In this document: in pieces, positions 43,387-51,362 of the stretch
Layout of the letters: each line of letters begins with the position of its first letter
How positions within the stretch are numbered: position 1 is the stretch's first letter
Origin: Ectobacillus funiculus
GTDB lineage: Bacteria > Bacillota > Bacilli > Bacillales > Bacillaceae_G
DNA: 64,000 nucleotides
Reading direction: 5' to 3' (one strand)
NCBI RefSeq assembly: GCF_042429435.1
Contig: NZ_JBHMAF010000010.1
Notes under the pieces: model-generated
What the model was told of the DNA's origin: nothing
The model's database searches: none
The model's input: the letters and a program-made list of their open reading frames with translations, nothing else
Translations under genes and position numbers: made by a program

Positions 43387-44579
43387 TATTTTTCCTCCTT
43401 TTGATAAGCAAGCTTTCCGCGGCAAAATGTCATGACAACTTCTAAATGCTCGTCTACTATCACAAGGTCTGCATCTTTTCCGACAGCAATGCTTCCTTTT
43501 CGGTCAAAAATATTCAATTGTTTTGCAGGGTTAACAGCTGTCATTTCGATAATATTTTCTAGTCCACAATGTGTATAGGAAATCACATTTTTGACTGCAT
43601 CCTTCATCTTTAAAATACTGCCTGCGAGTGTTCCATCTGCGAGTGTTGCCTTTGTATCATCCACACGTACTGCTTGTCCGCCTAAATCATATGTTCCATT
43701 TTTTAAGCATTTTGCACGGAGTGAATCTGTAATTAAAATCATGCGTTTACTTGTTTTTTGTTGATAGGCGAGCTGGATCATTTCAGGTCTGGCATGAATA
43801 CCGTCAGCAATGATTTCAGTAAACAGCTCATGGCGTAATAATGCGGCACCAAGGACCCCTGGTTCACGATGATGTAATCCGCGCATGCCGTTAAAGAGAT
43901 GGGTAACATGCGAAGCGCCTGCCTGGATTGCTTCATCAACCTCCTGATAGGTTGCATCAGAATGGCCAATTGAGGCTGTGACGCCCGTTTGTTTTAAATA
44001 GGAAGTTAATGCTAACCCATTTTTTTCTTCAGGAGCTAATGTAACAAGCTTAATATGCCCTTTTGCTAGCTCTTGCCATCTTTTAAATAAGGCGAGATCA
44101 GGTTCTATAATGTAATCGGGAGGCTGGGCTCCTGCGCGTTTTGGAGAAATAAAAGGACCTTCCAGATGAATGCCTACTATTTCTGCCTTTCCCGCTTCCT
44201 GCTTTTCCTCGATAAATTGCGCCGCATTTGTTAATGCTTTTTCGATAGCATTCTTCGTTTGTGTCATTGTGGTGGCGAGAAAGCTGGTTGTTCCTTCCTG
44301 AGGAAGGGCAACTGCCATCGTTGCTAGCGCTTCCTCGGTTGCATCCATAGTATCTGCACCAGCGGCACCATGAATATGAACATCAATCATGCCTGGGAGT
44401 AAACTGAATCCTGGAGAAAGGATTATTTTCCCAATGGTATCTTCCTCTATTAGTTCGTTTATAGGTCCAACTTCAACGATTCTTCCATTGCTTACTTTGA
44501 CATAGCCGTTTTGATATGTGTGATTTTCTGCATAAACGGTTACATTACTAATAATAAATGGTTCATTATTAGGCATCAT
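43386..44579 (-). CDS. nagA: N-acetylglucosamine-6-phosphate deacetylase
   Basis: An amidohydrolase of 397 residues removing the acetyl group from GlcNAc-6-P. The metal-binding HIHGAAGADTMD, EGPFISPKRAGAQPP, GHSDATYQE, THLFNGMRGLHHREPG and LITDSLRAKCL blocks are complete. Two adjacent ATGs (44579 and 44576) follow GGAG; the spacing is better for the second. It is the first gene of nagA-nagB-nagR-SIS. Confidence 0.95.
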   Translation of the reverse strand: MMPNNEPFIISNVTVYAENHTYQNGYVKVSNGRIVEVGPINELIEEDTIGKIILSPGFSLLPGMIDVHIHGAAGADTMDATEEALATMAVALPQEGTTSFLATTMTQTKNAIEKALTNAAQFIEEKQEAGKAEIVGIHLEGPFISPKRAGAQPPDYIIEPDLALFKRWQELAKGHIKLVTLAPEEKNGLALTSYLKQTGVTASIGHSDATYQEVDEAIQAGASHVTHLFNGMRGLHHREPGVLGAALLRHELFTEIIADGIHARPEMIQLAYQQKTSKRMILITDSLRAKCLKNGTYDLGGQAVRVDDTKATLADGTLAGSILKMKDAVKNVISYTHCGLENIIEMTAVNPAKQLNIFDRKGSIAVGKDADLVIVDEHLEVVMTFCRGKLAYQKEEK

Positions 44580-44634
44580 TTAAGCTCCTTTACTTTTGGT
44601 AAATACTTTACTACAGTGTACACAAATAAAATAT

Positions 44635-44650
44635 AGTTGTCTATACCAAT
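44635..44650. promoter_or_regulatory. NagR operator (nagA side)
   Basis: AGTTGTCTATACCAAT, the reverse complement of the second site at 44757. It matches the B. subtilis NagR/YvoA dre-type site. It lies about 56 nt upstream of nagA. Confidence 0.85.
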
Positions 44651-44756
44651 ACCATTGTTTTTTAGAGTTGTTTTAAATAAAAAACTGTAATTTTTAAAGG
44701 TATTAACGTAATTATTAAAGGAAAGGAGTTGTTTTGAGGGATATTTTTCTTTTAAT

Positions 44757-44771
44757 TTGGTATAGACAACT
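44757..44771. promoter_or_regulatory. NagR operator (nagE side)
   Basis: TTGGTATAGACAACT, an exact inverted copy of the nagA-side site, 71 nt upstream of the nagE start. Confidence 0.85.
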
Positions 44772-44799
44772 ATATTTATAAATGCTAGTATGTATTCGT

Positions 44800-44813
44800 G
44801 GAAAGCGTTTTCT
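44800..44813 (+). promoter_or_regulatory. Candidate cre (CcpA) site upstream of nagE
   Basis: GGAAAGCGTTTTCT matches the cre core GAAAGCGTTTTC, with mismatches only at the outermost bases. Confidence 0.5.
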
Positions 44814-44841
44814 AATATTATCGTCAAAGGAGCCAAAATCT

Positions 44842-46779
44842 ATGTTGAACTTCTTACAAAAGATTGGAAAAGCATTGATGCTACCGATTGCTGTGTTACC
44901 AGCGGCAGCATTATTGCTTCGTTTAGGACAAAAAGATCTATTAAACATTCCGTTTATGGCATCAGCGGGGGATGCTGTGTTTGCAAATCTAGCGTTATTA
45001 TTTGCACTTGGAATTGCTGTTGGGTTGGCGAAGGATGGAAATGGCGCAGCGGCACTCGCGGGAGCGGTTGGGTACTTTGTACTCACAAAAGGAACGGCTG
45101 CTATTAATGAAAACATTAATATGGCGGTTCTCGGGGGGATTATCTCCGGGGCGGTTGCCGGTGTCTTATATAATCGTTTTCATGATATGAAGCTCCCTGA
45201 ATGGCTTGGATTTTTTGCCGGGAAACGTTTTGTTCCAATCATCACGTCGCTTGTCATGTTGATATTAGCTGGAGTCTTTGGTCTTATTTGGCCGCCTATC
45301 CAATCGGGCATTAATGCACTTGGCGACTGGATTACGGGGGCAGGGGCATTAGGAGCAGGGATTTTCGGATTATTAAATCGACTACTGATTCCAATTGGTT
45401 TACATCACGTACTAAATAGCTTAGTTTGGTTTGTATTTGGTGAATATCATGGGGCAACAGGGGATTTAAACCGCTTTTTTGCAGGGGATCCGACTGCTGG
45501 GACTTTTATGACAGGCTTTTTCCCAGTCATGATGTTTGGATTACCTGCTGCCGCTTTTGCGATGATTGCCGCAGCGAAAAAAGAAAGAAGAAAAGCAGTT
45601 GCCGGTATGTTAATTGGGCTTGCCTTTACCTCCTTTTTGACAGGGATTACAGAACCGATTGAATTCTTATTTATGTTTACCGCACCAGTGCTTTATGGAA
45701 TCCATGCTGTTTTAACAGGCATCTCTATGGGGCTTATGGTAGCTTTGGGTATTCATCATGGCTTTGGGTTTTCAGCTGGCGCACTTGATTACGTTCTAAA
45801 TTTCGGAATCGCTCAAAAACCATTATTAATCTTACTCATTGGTGTGATCTATGCAGTACTCTATTTTGGAATTTTCTATTTCTTAATTAAAAAGCTTGAT
45901 ATTAAAACACCTGGACGTGAAGAGGAAGTTGAGGAAGATGAAGCTGGACATGAGACGGTAATTCAGACTGGCGATAAATATACAGACATGGGTGCCTATT
46001 TTATTGAAGATCTTGGCGGAAGGGAAAATATCACATCTATAGACAATTGTGCAACGCGTTTGCGTTTAACTATAGCTGATATGACAAAAGTAAATGAAGC
46101 AGCGTTGAAAAAGCATGGCGCTCGCGGTGTTATGAAGCTGAATAAAGAAAGTCTGCAGGTTATTGTAGGAACGAACGTTCAATTTGTTGCAGAGGCAATG
46201 AAGCAGCTTGCAAAAGGTGGGGCCGTAAGGGAAGAGACTATGATTGCTAGAGAAAAGAACACTGCTTCTGTTCCTAGTAAGGAAGATATCACTAACCTAG
46301 GAGAAAATGACTTTATCCTTCCTTTTTCAGGGAATGTTATGCCATTAAGCAATGTGCCTGACGAAGTATTCTCATCGAAAATGATGGGAGATGGCTTTGC
46401 AATTGAACCGACTAATGATATTTTAATTTCGCCAATCGATGGTGAGGTTGTAAATGTCTTTCCAACTAAACATGCTATTGGTTTAAAAACAAAGGACGGA
46501 TATGAAATTCTCATTCATATTGGGTTAGATACAGTGAAATTGGGCGGTGCAGGCTTTACGGTGTTTGTCGAGGCTGGTCAAAAAATAACAAAAGGCAAAC
46601 AGCTTATAAAAATTGACCGTGCCTATTTACAACAAAACGCCCCTTCTATTGTGACGCCGATTGTGTTTACAAATTTAACAGATGACAAAAAACTCAACTT
46701 GCAGAAATTAGGGGAACAACAACAAGGAGCAACAGGCATTATTACTATTTCTAATAGAGAAGCAGTAGCTCATTCTTGA
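44842..46779 (+). CDS. nagE: GlcNAc-specific PTS transporter EIICBA
   Basis: A 645-residue three-domain PTS protein. EIIC (about 1-375, ten or so hydrophobic segments, GLHHVLNSLVWF, GITEPIEFLFMF) transports the sugar. EIIB has the phospho-Cys403 in IDNCATRLRL. EIIA (about 500-645) has the phospho-His559 in EILIHIGLDTV, preceded by PIDGEVV. Sugar is imported as GlcNAc-6-P for NagA. ATG 44842 has AAAGGAG upstream; longer in-frame starts lack one. It is divergent from nagA and flanked by two NagR operators. B. subtilis NagP lacks the EIIA part, so this is the complete CBA form. Confidence 0.92.
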   Translation: MLNFLQKIGKALMLPIAVLPAAALLLRLGQKDLLNIPFMASAGDAVFANLALLFALGIAVGLAKDGNGAAALAGAVGYFVLTKGTAAINENINMAVLGGIISGAVAGVLYNRFHDMKLPEWLGFFAGKRFVPIITSLVMLILAGVFGLIWPPIQSGINALGDWITGAGALGAGIFGLLNRLLIPIGLHHVLNSLVWFVFGEYHGATGDLNRFFAGDPTAGTFMTGFFPVMMFGLPAAAFAMIAAAKKERRKAVAGMLIGLAFTSFLTGITEPIEFLFMFTAPVLYGIHAVLTGISMGLMVALGIHHGFGFSAGALDYVLNFGIAQKPLLILLIGVIYAVLYFGIFYFLIKKLDIKTPGREEEVEEDEAGHETVIQTGDKYTDMGAYFIEDLGGRENITSIDNCATRLRLTIADMTKVNEAALKKHGARGVMKLNKESLQVIVGTNVQFVAEAMKQLAKGGAVREETMIAREKNTASVPSKEDITNLGENDFILPFSGNVMPLSNVPDEVFSSKMMGDGFAIEPTNDILISPIDGEVVNVFPTKHAIGLKTKDGYEILIHIGLDTVKLGGAGFTVFVEAGQKITKGKQLIKIDRAYLQQNAPSIVTPIVFTNLTDDKKLNLQKLGEQQQGATGIITISNREAVAHS

Positions 46780-46800
46780 TGTTTTGAAATAACGACTATG

Positions 46801-46831
46801 TGACCACTGACCGCACAGGCGGCAGTGGTCA
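46801..46831 (+). terminator. Hairpin after nagE
   Basis: TGACCACTG-ACCGCACAGGCGG-CAGTGGTCA forms a strong stem but lacks a T-run on the plus strand. Confidence 0.55.
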
Positions 46832-46902
46832 TTAGCAAATAAAAGCAATAGGTTGCTTTAGCTTGAGGGATTTATGGCACTGCACCATGGGGAGGAAAAA
46901 CT

Positions 46903-47883
46903 GTGAAAAAGAGCTGGATAGTCTCTCTGGCTTGTGCTATCCTTTTCTCTGCTTTCATCGGCTATATGGGAAAATCTTTTGCAAAAGAGGATCGGCCTAA
47001 AGTTGTGGTCATTTTGAAATCTTTAAACACAGATTATTGGAAATCTATGAAGGCAGGGGCGGATCAGGCATTTGCTGACTTTGATGTAGATGGAAAAGTG
47101 ATAGCACCTGCTTCCGAATATCGAGTCACAGAACAGATTACGATGTTGAAAAATGTTCTGAAACAACAGCCGGATGCGCTTATTGTTGCTCCGAGTCAGC
47201 CATCCGCTGCTATTCCTATATTGGCGGAATATCACAAAAAACACATCCCTGTATTGCTTGCAGACACGGACGCTGAATGGAAAGACCAAACAACCTTTAT
47301 TGGGACAGATAATTCTACATTAGGCAAGAAGGCAGGGGAGTTATTAGGCTCGCTTCTGTACCCTAGAGATCAAGTAGCTATTATCGAGGGAACATCAGTC
47401 AGTACGGTTACGAGTGAACGCGTAAAAGGGGCAAAGGAAGCGTTAGAAGCTGCCGGAATTGAAATTGTCACAGAACAGCCTGGATATGATGAATTCGGGA
47501 ATGTGAAGTCAGTAATGGAATCTATTTTGCAAGCTCATCCTGATATTAAAGGTGTATTTGCTACTGATGACACCATCACTCTAGCTGCGTTAAAAGTAAT
47601 CGAAAAAAGGGGCTTAAAGATTCCTGTTGTAGGGACGGATGGCATTAGAGATATGATAAAATCCATTCAGGCAAGAAGGATAAATGCCAGCGTAGCGCAA
47701 AACCCTTATGATATGGGATATATAGGGGTGGAGCAGGCACTAAGAGCAATCAACGGTGAAACTGTCGTAACAAGGATTGATAGTGGAGTTGATATCATAA
47801 CCACCGATAATGCAAAAGAGAAATTGGATTTTCTAAAAACAATATTGAAGCCAAGATATGGATTATTACAGATTATACAATGA
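46903..47883 (+). CDS. Sugar-binding periplasmic-type protein (RbsB/PBP1), no transporter genes nearby
   Basis: A 326-residue type 1 binding protein with an N-terminal signal or anchor (residues 1-27, no lipobox Cys). KVVVILKSLNTDYWKSMKAGAD, LIVAPSQPSAAIPIL, IPVLLADTDAEW, GTDNSTLGKKAGELL, AIIEGTSVSTVTSERVKGAKEAL, FATDDTITLAAL and VVGTDGIRDM follow the ribose-binding-protein pattern. No permease or ATPase is adjacent. It may deliver ligand to a sensor instead of a transporter. GTG 46903 has GGGGAGGAAAAACT upstream. Confidence 0.85.
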   Translation: MKKSWIVSLACAILFSAFIGYMGKSFAKEDRPKVVVILKSLNTDYWKSMKAGADQAFADFDVDGKVIAPASEYRVTEQITMLKNVLKQQPDALIVAPSQPSAAIPILAEYHKKHIPVLLADTDAEWKDQTTFIGTDNSTLGKKAGELLGSLLYPRDQVAIIEGTSVSTVTSERVKGAKEALEAAGIEIVTEQPGYDEFGNVKSVMESILQAHPDIKGVFATDDTITLAALKVIEKRGLKIPVVGTDGIRDMIKSIQARRINASVAQNPYDMGYIGVEQALRAINGETVVTRIDSGVDIITTDNAKEKLDFLKTILKPRYGLLQIIQ

Positions 47884-48007
47884 GTTGTGTTAAAAATAAG
47901 TACAAGCAATGCTTTTCTGCAAACGATTGCGATTTTTCGCAAGTTCTATGGGACATAAAGTACTTTAATTGAAAAATAAAAAGATCGTACTATATTCATA
48001 CGTAAAA

Positions 48008-48034
48008 GGCTCCTGCAATTCTGGAGCTTTTTTT
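48008..48034 (+). terminator. Intrinsic terminator of the binding-protein gene
   Basis: GCTCC-TGCAATTCT-GGAGC followed by TTTTTTTTA. Repeat copy 19 begins in the end of the T-run. Confidence 0.85.
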
Positions 48035-48151
48035 ACTTTAAGAAAGGATAAATTTCTAACCGGGAGACCATTCGACATAGTGAGAAATTTTAGGAATATA
48101 GTATTCTGTGTAACTACGCCTCTATCCTCGCCAATCAGCGAGTTTTTTTTA
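48034..48151 (+). repeat. 135-bp dispersed repeat, copy 19 (central hairpin deleted)
   Basis: The 5' stem is complete. The segment between CCTCTATC and CTCGCC is missing. Terminator CTCGCC-AATC-AGCGAG with T8 retained. Confidence 0.87.
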
Positions 48152-48404
48152 GGTTTGTGGCTGTTTTTGTGAAAGCCTCGTTTCTGAAGAATGATCCTTT
48201 AACGAGTCCCGTCGAAAAATTAGTGTTTTTGTTAAAATGTGTAACGGGTTTCATATCACTTTATTTATCAATATAAAAGGTTTGCTAGACAAGGCCTCTG
48301 CCTGACTTTCTGCGTAAGTTATAGTACGTGCATTTCTTGCATATGTCCCTTTGACTAACAGGTAGACTCGCCTCTAAGAGTATACATTTATAAAAACAAG
48401 CACA

Positions 48405-48440
48405 AAACAGCATCCTAATGGGAGATGCTGTTTAGATACA
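48405..48440 (-). terminator. Intrinsic terminator of the L,D-transpeptidase gene
   Basis: AAACAGCATC-CTAATGGGA-GATGCTGTTT. On the minus strand it is followed by TGTGCTTGTTTTTA. Confidence 0.8.
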
Positions 48441-48447
48441 ATATATT

Positions 48448-49185
48448 CTACAGGATTCGTACATAGTCTGCCGAAACCCAGCCGGAAATACCGTTAGCCG
48501 TAACGCGGTACCATCCATTCCTTGTCTCATAAATAGTAACGGTTGTGTTTTGTAGCAATGTTGTAATACGTGTGGCTGTAATGCTTGGAGAAGTACGAAC
48601 GTTTAATGATACCATCGTACGACCTGTACCCGAGCCATTAGATATAGGTGTTGAGACAACTGGGGCGGATGAACTGAGCGTAACACCATATGAGGAAGCA
48701 ATTGCCTCGTAGGAAGTTTGGGCACGTTTAATCAAGACGGTCGCGCCTGTATTTAGACGGTCATATAGCCAATGAATGTCAGCATTGTGCATACGAATGC
48801 ACCCGCCGGTAATCCATTTTCCAACAGAACTTTCATTATTATTGCCATGAATGGCGTATGTATCACCAGCTGTTCCATTTATGTTTAAACCCATCCAACG
48901 GTCTCCGAGCGGGTTATTGGGAGCGCCTCCTCTAATCCCTCTTGTATAGTATGGACGATTGGTAATTTTGTTTACAATGGTGAACTTTCCTGACGGGGTA
49001 GGGGTGCTGCTCTTTCCAGTTCCGACTGAAAATTCACGAACTAGACTTCCATTCTCATAAAATGCAAGCTTGTTTGTTGCGGTATTAACAATTACTACTT
49101 GAGAAGATGTCGAGGCAGCCTGAGTCGGTTCTTGGGGGATGAAAATAGCGAGTAATAACATCAAGATAAACCATAAACGTTTCAT
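48448..49185 (-). CDS. Secreted L,D-transpeptidase (YkuD domain) with C-terminal SH3 domain
   Basis: A 245-residue exported enzyme. Signal peptide 1-23 ending TQAAS. A YkuD catalytic domain (about 27-155) with VVIVNTATNKLAFYENG, GKSSTPTPSGKFTI, the His of YAIHGNNN and the active-site Cys in TGGCIRMHNAD; the usual His before GC is Gly here. A bacterial SH3 domain (about 185-245: SLNVRTSPSITATRITTL, NGWYRVTANGISGWVSADYV) should bind the wall. It probably crosslinks spore-cortex or vegetative peptidoglycan 3-3 bonds. AGGAGGGG lies before the ATG. Confidence 0.9.
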   Translation of the reverse strand: MKRLWFILMLLLAIFIPQEPTQAASTSSQVVIVNTATNKLAFYENGSLVREFSVGTGKSSTPTPSGKFTIVNKITNRPYYTRGIRGGAPNNPLGDRWMGLNINGTAGDTYAIHGNNNESSVGKWITGGCIRMHNADIHWLYDRLNTGATVLIKRAQTSYEAIASSYGVTLSSSAPVVSTPISNGSGTGRTMVSLNVRTSPSITATRITTLLQNTTVTIYETRNGWYRVTANGISGWVSADYVRIL

Positions 49186-49553
49186 AAGGACCCCTCCTAA
49201 ACGTATGTATGGATAGATTACCGAGGCTTAGGATATGTAGATTAATTGCAGAGATGCAGAGACATGATTTTTTCTTCTTATGAGAAGAGTATATTCAATA
49301 GTTATTTAAAGACTTCCTTCTTTTGTTTTGGATTATTTTGGTAAATTATAGAAATTTTGATCATTGATTAAAAATTCTATCTATTATAATATTTTCTTAA
49401 ATAAATAAAAGAAAACGGTAAACCTTATAGAGGCAGGTATGTAGGAACGAGACGAATTTCAAACATTATTTCTTTATGTATAGAATTATTGATATTAAAG
49501 TTCGCAATCAAAGGCCCAGAGAAGAATGGGGATAAACAAGATTGAGAACCCCG
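49186..49553 (+). other. Non-coding stretch ahead of an orphan terminator
   Basis: No protein gene supported. A TATAAT at 49385-49390 with a short-spaced TTGATT (49364-49369) could start a transcript ending at the terminator at 49554, about 190 nt. Confidence 0.3.
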
Positions 49554-49584
49554 AGCAAACGATGCCCTTGTTTGCTTTCTTTTT
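49554..49584 (+). terminator. Intrinsic terminator without an upstream gene
   Basis: AGCAAAC-GATGCCCTT-GTTTGCT followed by TTCTTTTT. Repeat copy 20 starts at the very next base. Confidence 0.75.
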
Positions 49585-49708
49585 CACTGTAAGAAAGTAT
49601 AAATTTCTAGATAAAGGGAAATTAGACATGGTCGGAAATTTTAGGAATAAAGTGTAGCTATACCTCTATCTTCGCCTAACAGCTCGCCAATCAGCAAGTT
49701 TTCCTTAT
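49585..49708 (+). repeat. 135-bp dispersed repeat, copy 20 (shortened)
   Basis: Complete 5' stem. The return outer arm is TAAAGT against ACTGTA, one mismatch. The central hairpin is reduced to CGCCTAACAGCTCGCC. Terminator CTCGCC-AATC-AGCAAG. Confidence 0.85.
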
Positions 49709-49931
49709 TATTAAGTAGAATATGTCTAACATGTCGAATTCCAACCTCTCTATTGAATTCGTGACGGGCTGATATAAGGAAGGGTAAGATATAACCAGTG
49801 ATATCTTCTAGGCAGGAAAGCTGGTTATATTGATGATGTACAGCCTTCAACCAAATTATATGAATCTTCACAAAACATGTTGACAGCACCAATTAATTTC
49901 GATACAATCAGCACTAATGAATGCATACGAC

Positions 49932-50104
49932 TTATCAAGAACAGGCAGAGGGAACAGGCCCTATGAAGCCTTGGCAACAGCCGTCGAACGGAATTGTGCC
50001 AAATCCTGCAGGTATATTTCCTGAGAGATAAGAGAGGTATGAGCCGGATGATTTTGGACATAACTGCTTCTTTTACCTGCGGGGAAAAGGAGCAGTTTTT
50101 TTTA
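49932..50104 (+). ncRNA. SAM-I riboswitch (S-box) with terminator
   Basis: The aptamer reads TTATCAAGAACAGGCAGAGG, GGCCCTATGAAGCC, GGCAACAGCC, GTGCCAAATCCTGC and GATAAGAGAGG in order, followed by the terminator AACTGCTTCTTTT-ACCTGCGGGGA-AAAGGAGCAGTT with a T8 run ending near 50104. It controls the methionine genes downstream by attenuation. Confidence 0.94.
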
Positions 50105-50140
50105 TACTTTTAAGAAATTGTATATCGAGGAAAGAAGGGT

Positions 50141-50347
50141 GTGGGAATGGGGGAAGCATGGAAGCAAGAAACGATTCACCCGGCGAGCATAGCGCACTGC
50201 CAAACGGTTGAGGAGCAGCAGCTTCTTGCTGGAGTCAAACCTGACTTCATTCATTTGTCCATCGGTATTCAAAAGGTGGAAGAGTTAATTGCAGATTTAT
50301 ATCAAGCATTATCCGGAGGAAAAGAATATGCCTATCATCGTGAATAA
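50141..50347 (+). pseudogene. metY: C-terminal remnant of O-acetylhomoserine sulfhydrylase (metY/metI-type)
   Basis: The open frame encodes ETIHPASIAHCQTVEEQQL and VKPDFIHLSIGIQKVEELIADL, which is the last 55 or so residues of Cys/Met-metabolism PLP enzymes (usual form HPASTTHxQL...LIRLSVGIE). The other 350 or more residues, with the PLP Lys, are absent between the riboswitch and here. The remnant's end overlaps the metA start by 20 nt and contains its ribosome site. A short peptide could still be made from GTG 50141. Confidence 0.85.
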
Positions 50348-51233
50348 AGACTTGCCAGCTGGTAAAGTCCTGCAGAAGGAAAATATTTTTGTTATGACGA
50401 AGGAACGTGCGGAGCATCAGGATATCCGTGCGCTCAAGATTGCTATTTTGAATCTAATGCCGACAAAGCAGGAAACCGAAGCGCAGCTGTTGCGCCTTCT
50501 TGGCAATACACCGCTGCAGGTTGACGTTCATCTGCTTCATATGGAATCACATACGTCAAAAAATGTGTCACAGGAGCACCTGACGAGCTTTTACAGAACG
50601 TTCAGCGAGGTAGAAGGAGAGAAATTTGACGGCTTCGTCATCACCGGAGCTCCGGTAGAGACGATGGAGTTTGAAGACGTGAATTATTGGGAAGAGCTAA
50701 AACGTATTATGGATTATACACAAACTCACGTAACATCCACTCTTCACATTTGCTGGGGTGCACAAGCTGGTATTTACTATCACTATGGCATTCCCAAATA
50801 CCCGCTTGAAAAGAAAACCTTTGGTATTTTTGAGCATGAGGTACAGGTGCAGAATGTGCAGCTAATGCGCGGATTTGATGAATACTTTTGGGCTCCTCAT
50901 TCGCGGCATACAGAAGTACGGAAAGAGGATATTATAAAAGTACCAGAGCTGAAGATTTTGGCAGAATCTGACGAAGCAGGTGTCCATATTGCCGCTGATG
51001 CTAAAGGGAAGAATATTTTTGTGTTCGGTCATAGTGAATATGGACGTGATACGTTAAAGAATGAGTATGATCGTGATATAAGCAGAGGCTTAGAAATTGA
51101 GATTCCAAAAAATTATTATCGGGATAATGATCCAACTCAGAGCCCGATAGTGAAGTGGAGAAGTCATGGGAATTTGTTATTTTCCAATTGGCTCAATTAT
51201 TATGTATACCAGGAAACACCATTCATTTTATGA
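50328..51233 (+). CDS. metA: Homoserine O-acyltransferase (MetA family)
   Basis: MetA acylates homoserine, the first step of methionine synthesis. It is a 301-residue class-I amidotransferase-like fold with LKIAILNLMPTKQETEAQLLRLL, FDGFVITGAPVETM, the catalytic Cys in LHICWGAQAG and GHSEYGRDTLKNEY (catalytic His and Glu). In bacilli this fold usually takes acetyl-CoA, but the donor cannot be read with certainty. ATG 50328 follows GGAGGA by 7 nt, located within the metY remnant. Regulated by the SAM-I riboswitch. Confidence 0.93.
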   Translation: MPIIVNKDLPAGKVLQKENIFVMTKERAEHQDIRALKIAILNLMPTKQETEAQLLRLLGNTPLQVDVHLLHMESHTSKNVSQEHLTSFYRTFSEVEGEKFDGFVITGAPVETMEFEDVNYWEELKRIMDYTQTHVTSTLHICWGAQAGIYYHYGIPKYPLEKKTFGIFEHEVQVQNVQLMRGFDEYFWAPHSRHTEVRKEDIIKVPELKILAESDEAGVHIAADAKGKNIFVFGHSEYGRDTLKNEYDRDISRGLEIEIPKNYYRDNDPTQSPIVKWRSHGNLLFSNWLNYYVYQETPFIL

Positions 51234-51293
51234 AAGTGGTAACGTTTTCTTAGGGTTAAAATTATAAAACGTATTCAGAATGTTGACAATATA

Positions 51294-51322
51294 TTGTTTT
51301 TTACGACATGAAATTATATAAT
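51294..51322 (+). promoter_or_regulatory. Candidate promoter upstream of hom
   Basis: TTGTTT-N17-TATAAT in the 129-nt gap between metA and hom. It suggests hom-thrB can be transcribed separately from the riboswitch unit. Confidence 0.45.
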
Positions 51323-51362
51323 TGCACATAAATATCATTTTGTAAAAAAGGGGTGGACTACA

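Noticed and set aside
47918..47931. TGCAAACGATTGCG, close to a cre or LacI-type operator
   Set aside because: It lies after the binding-protein gene, not upstream of a start, with no gene to control; likely chance.
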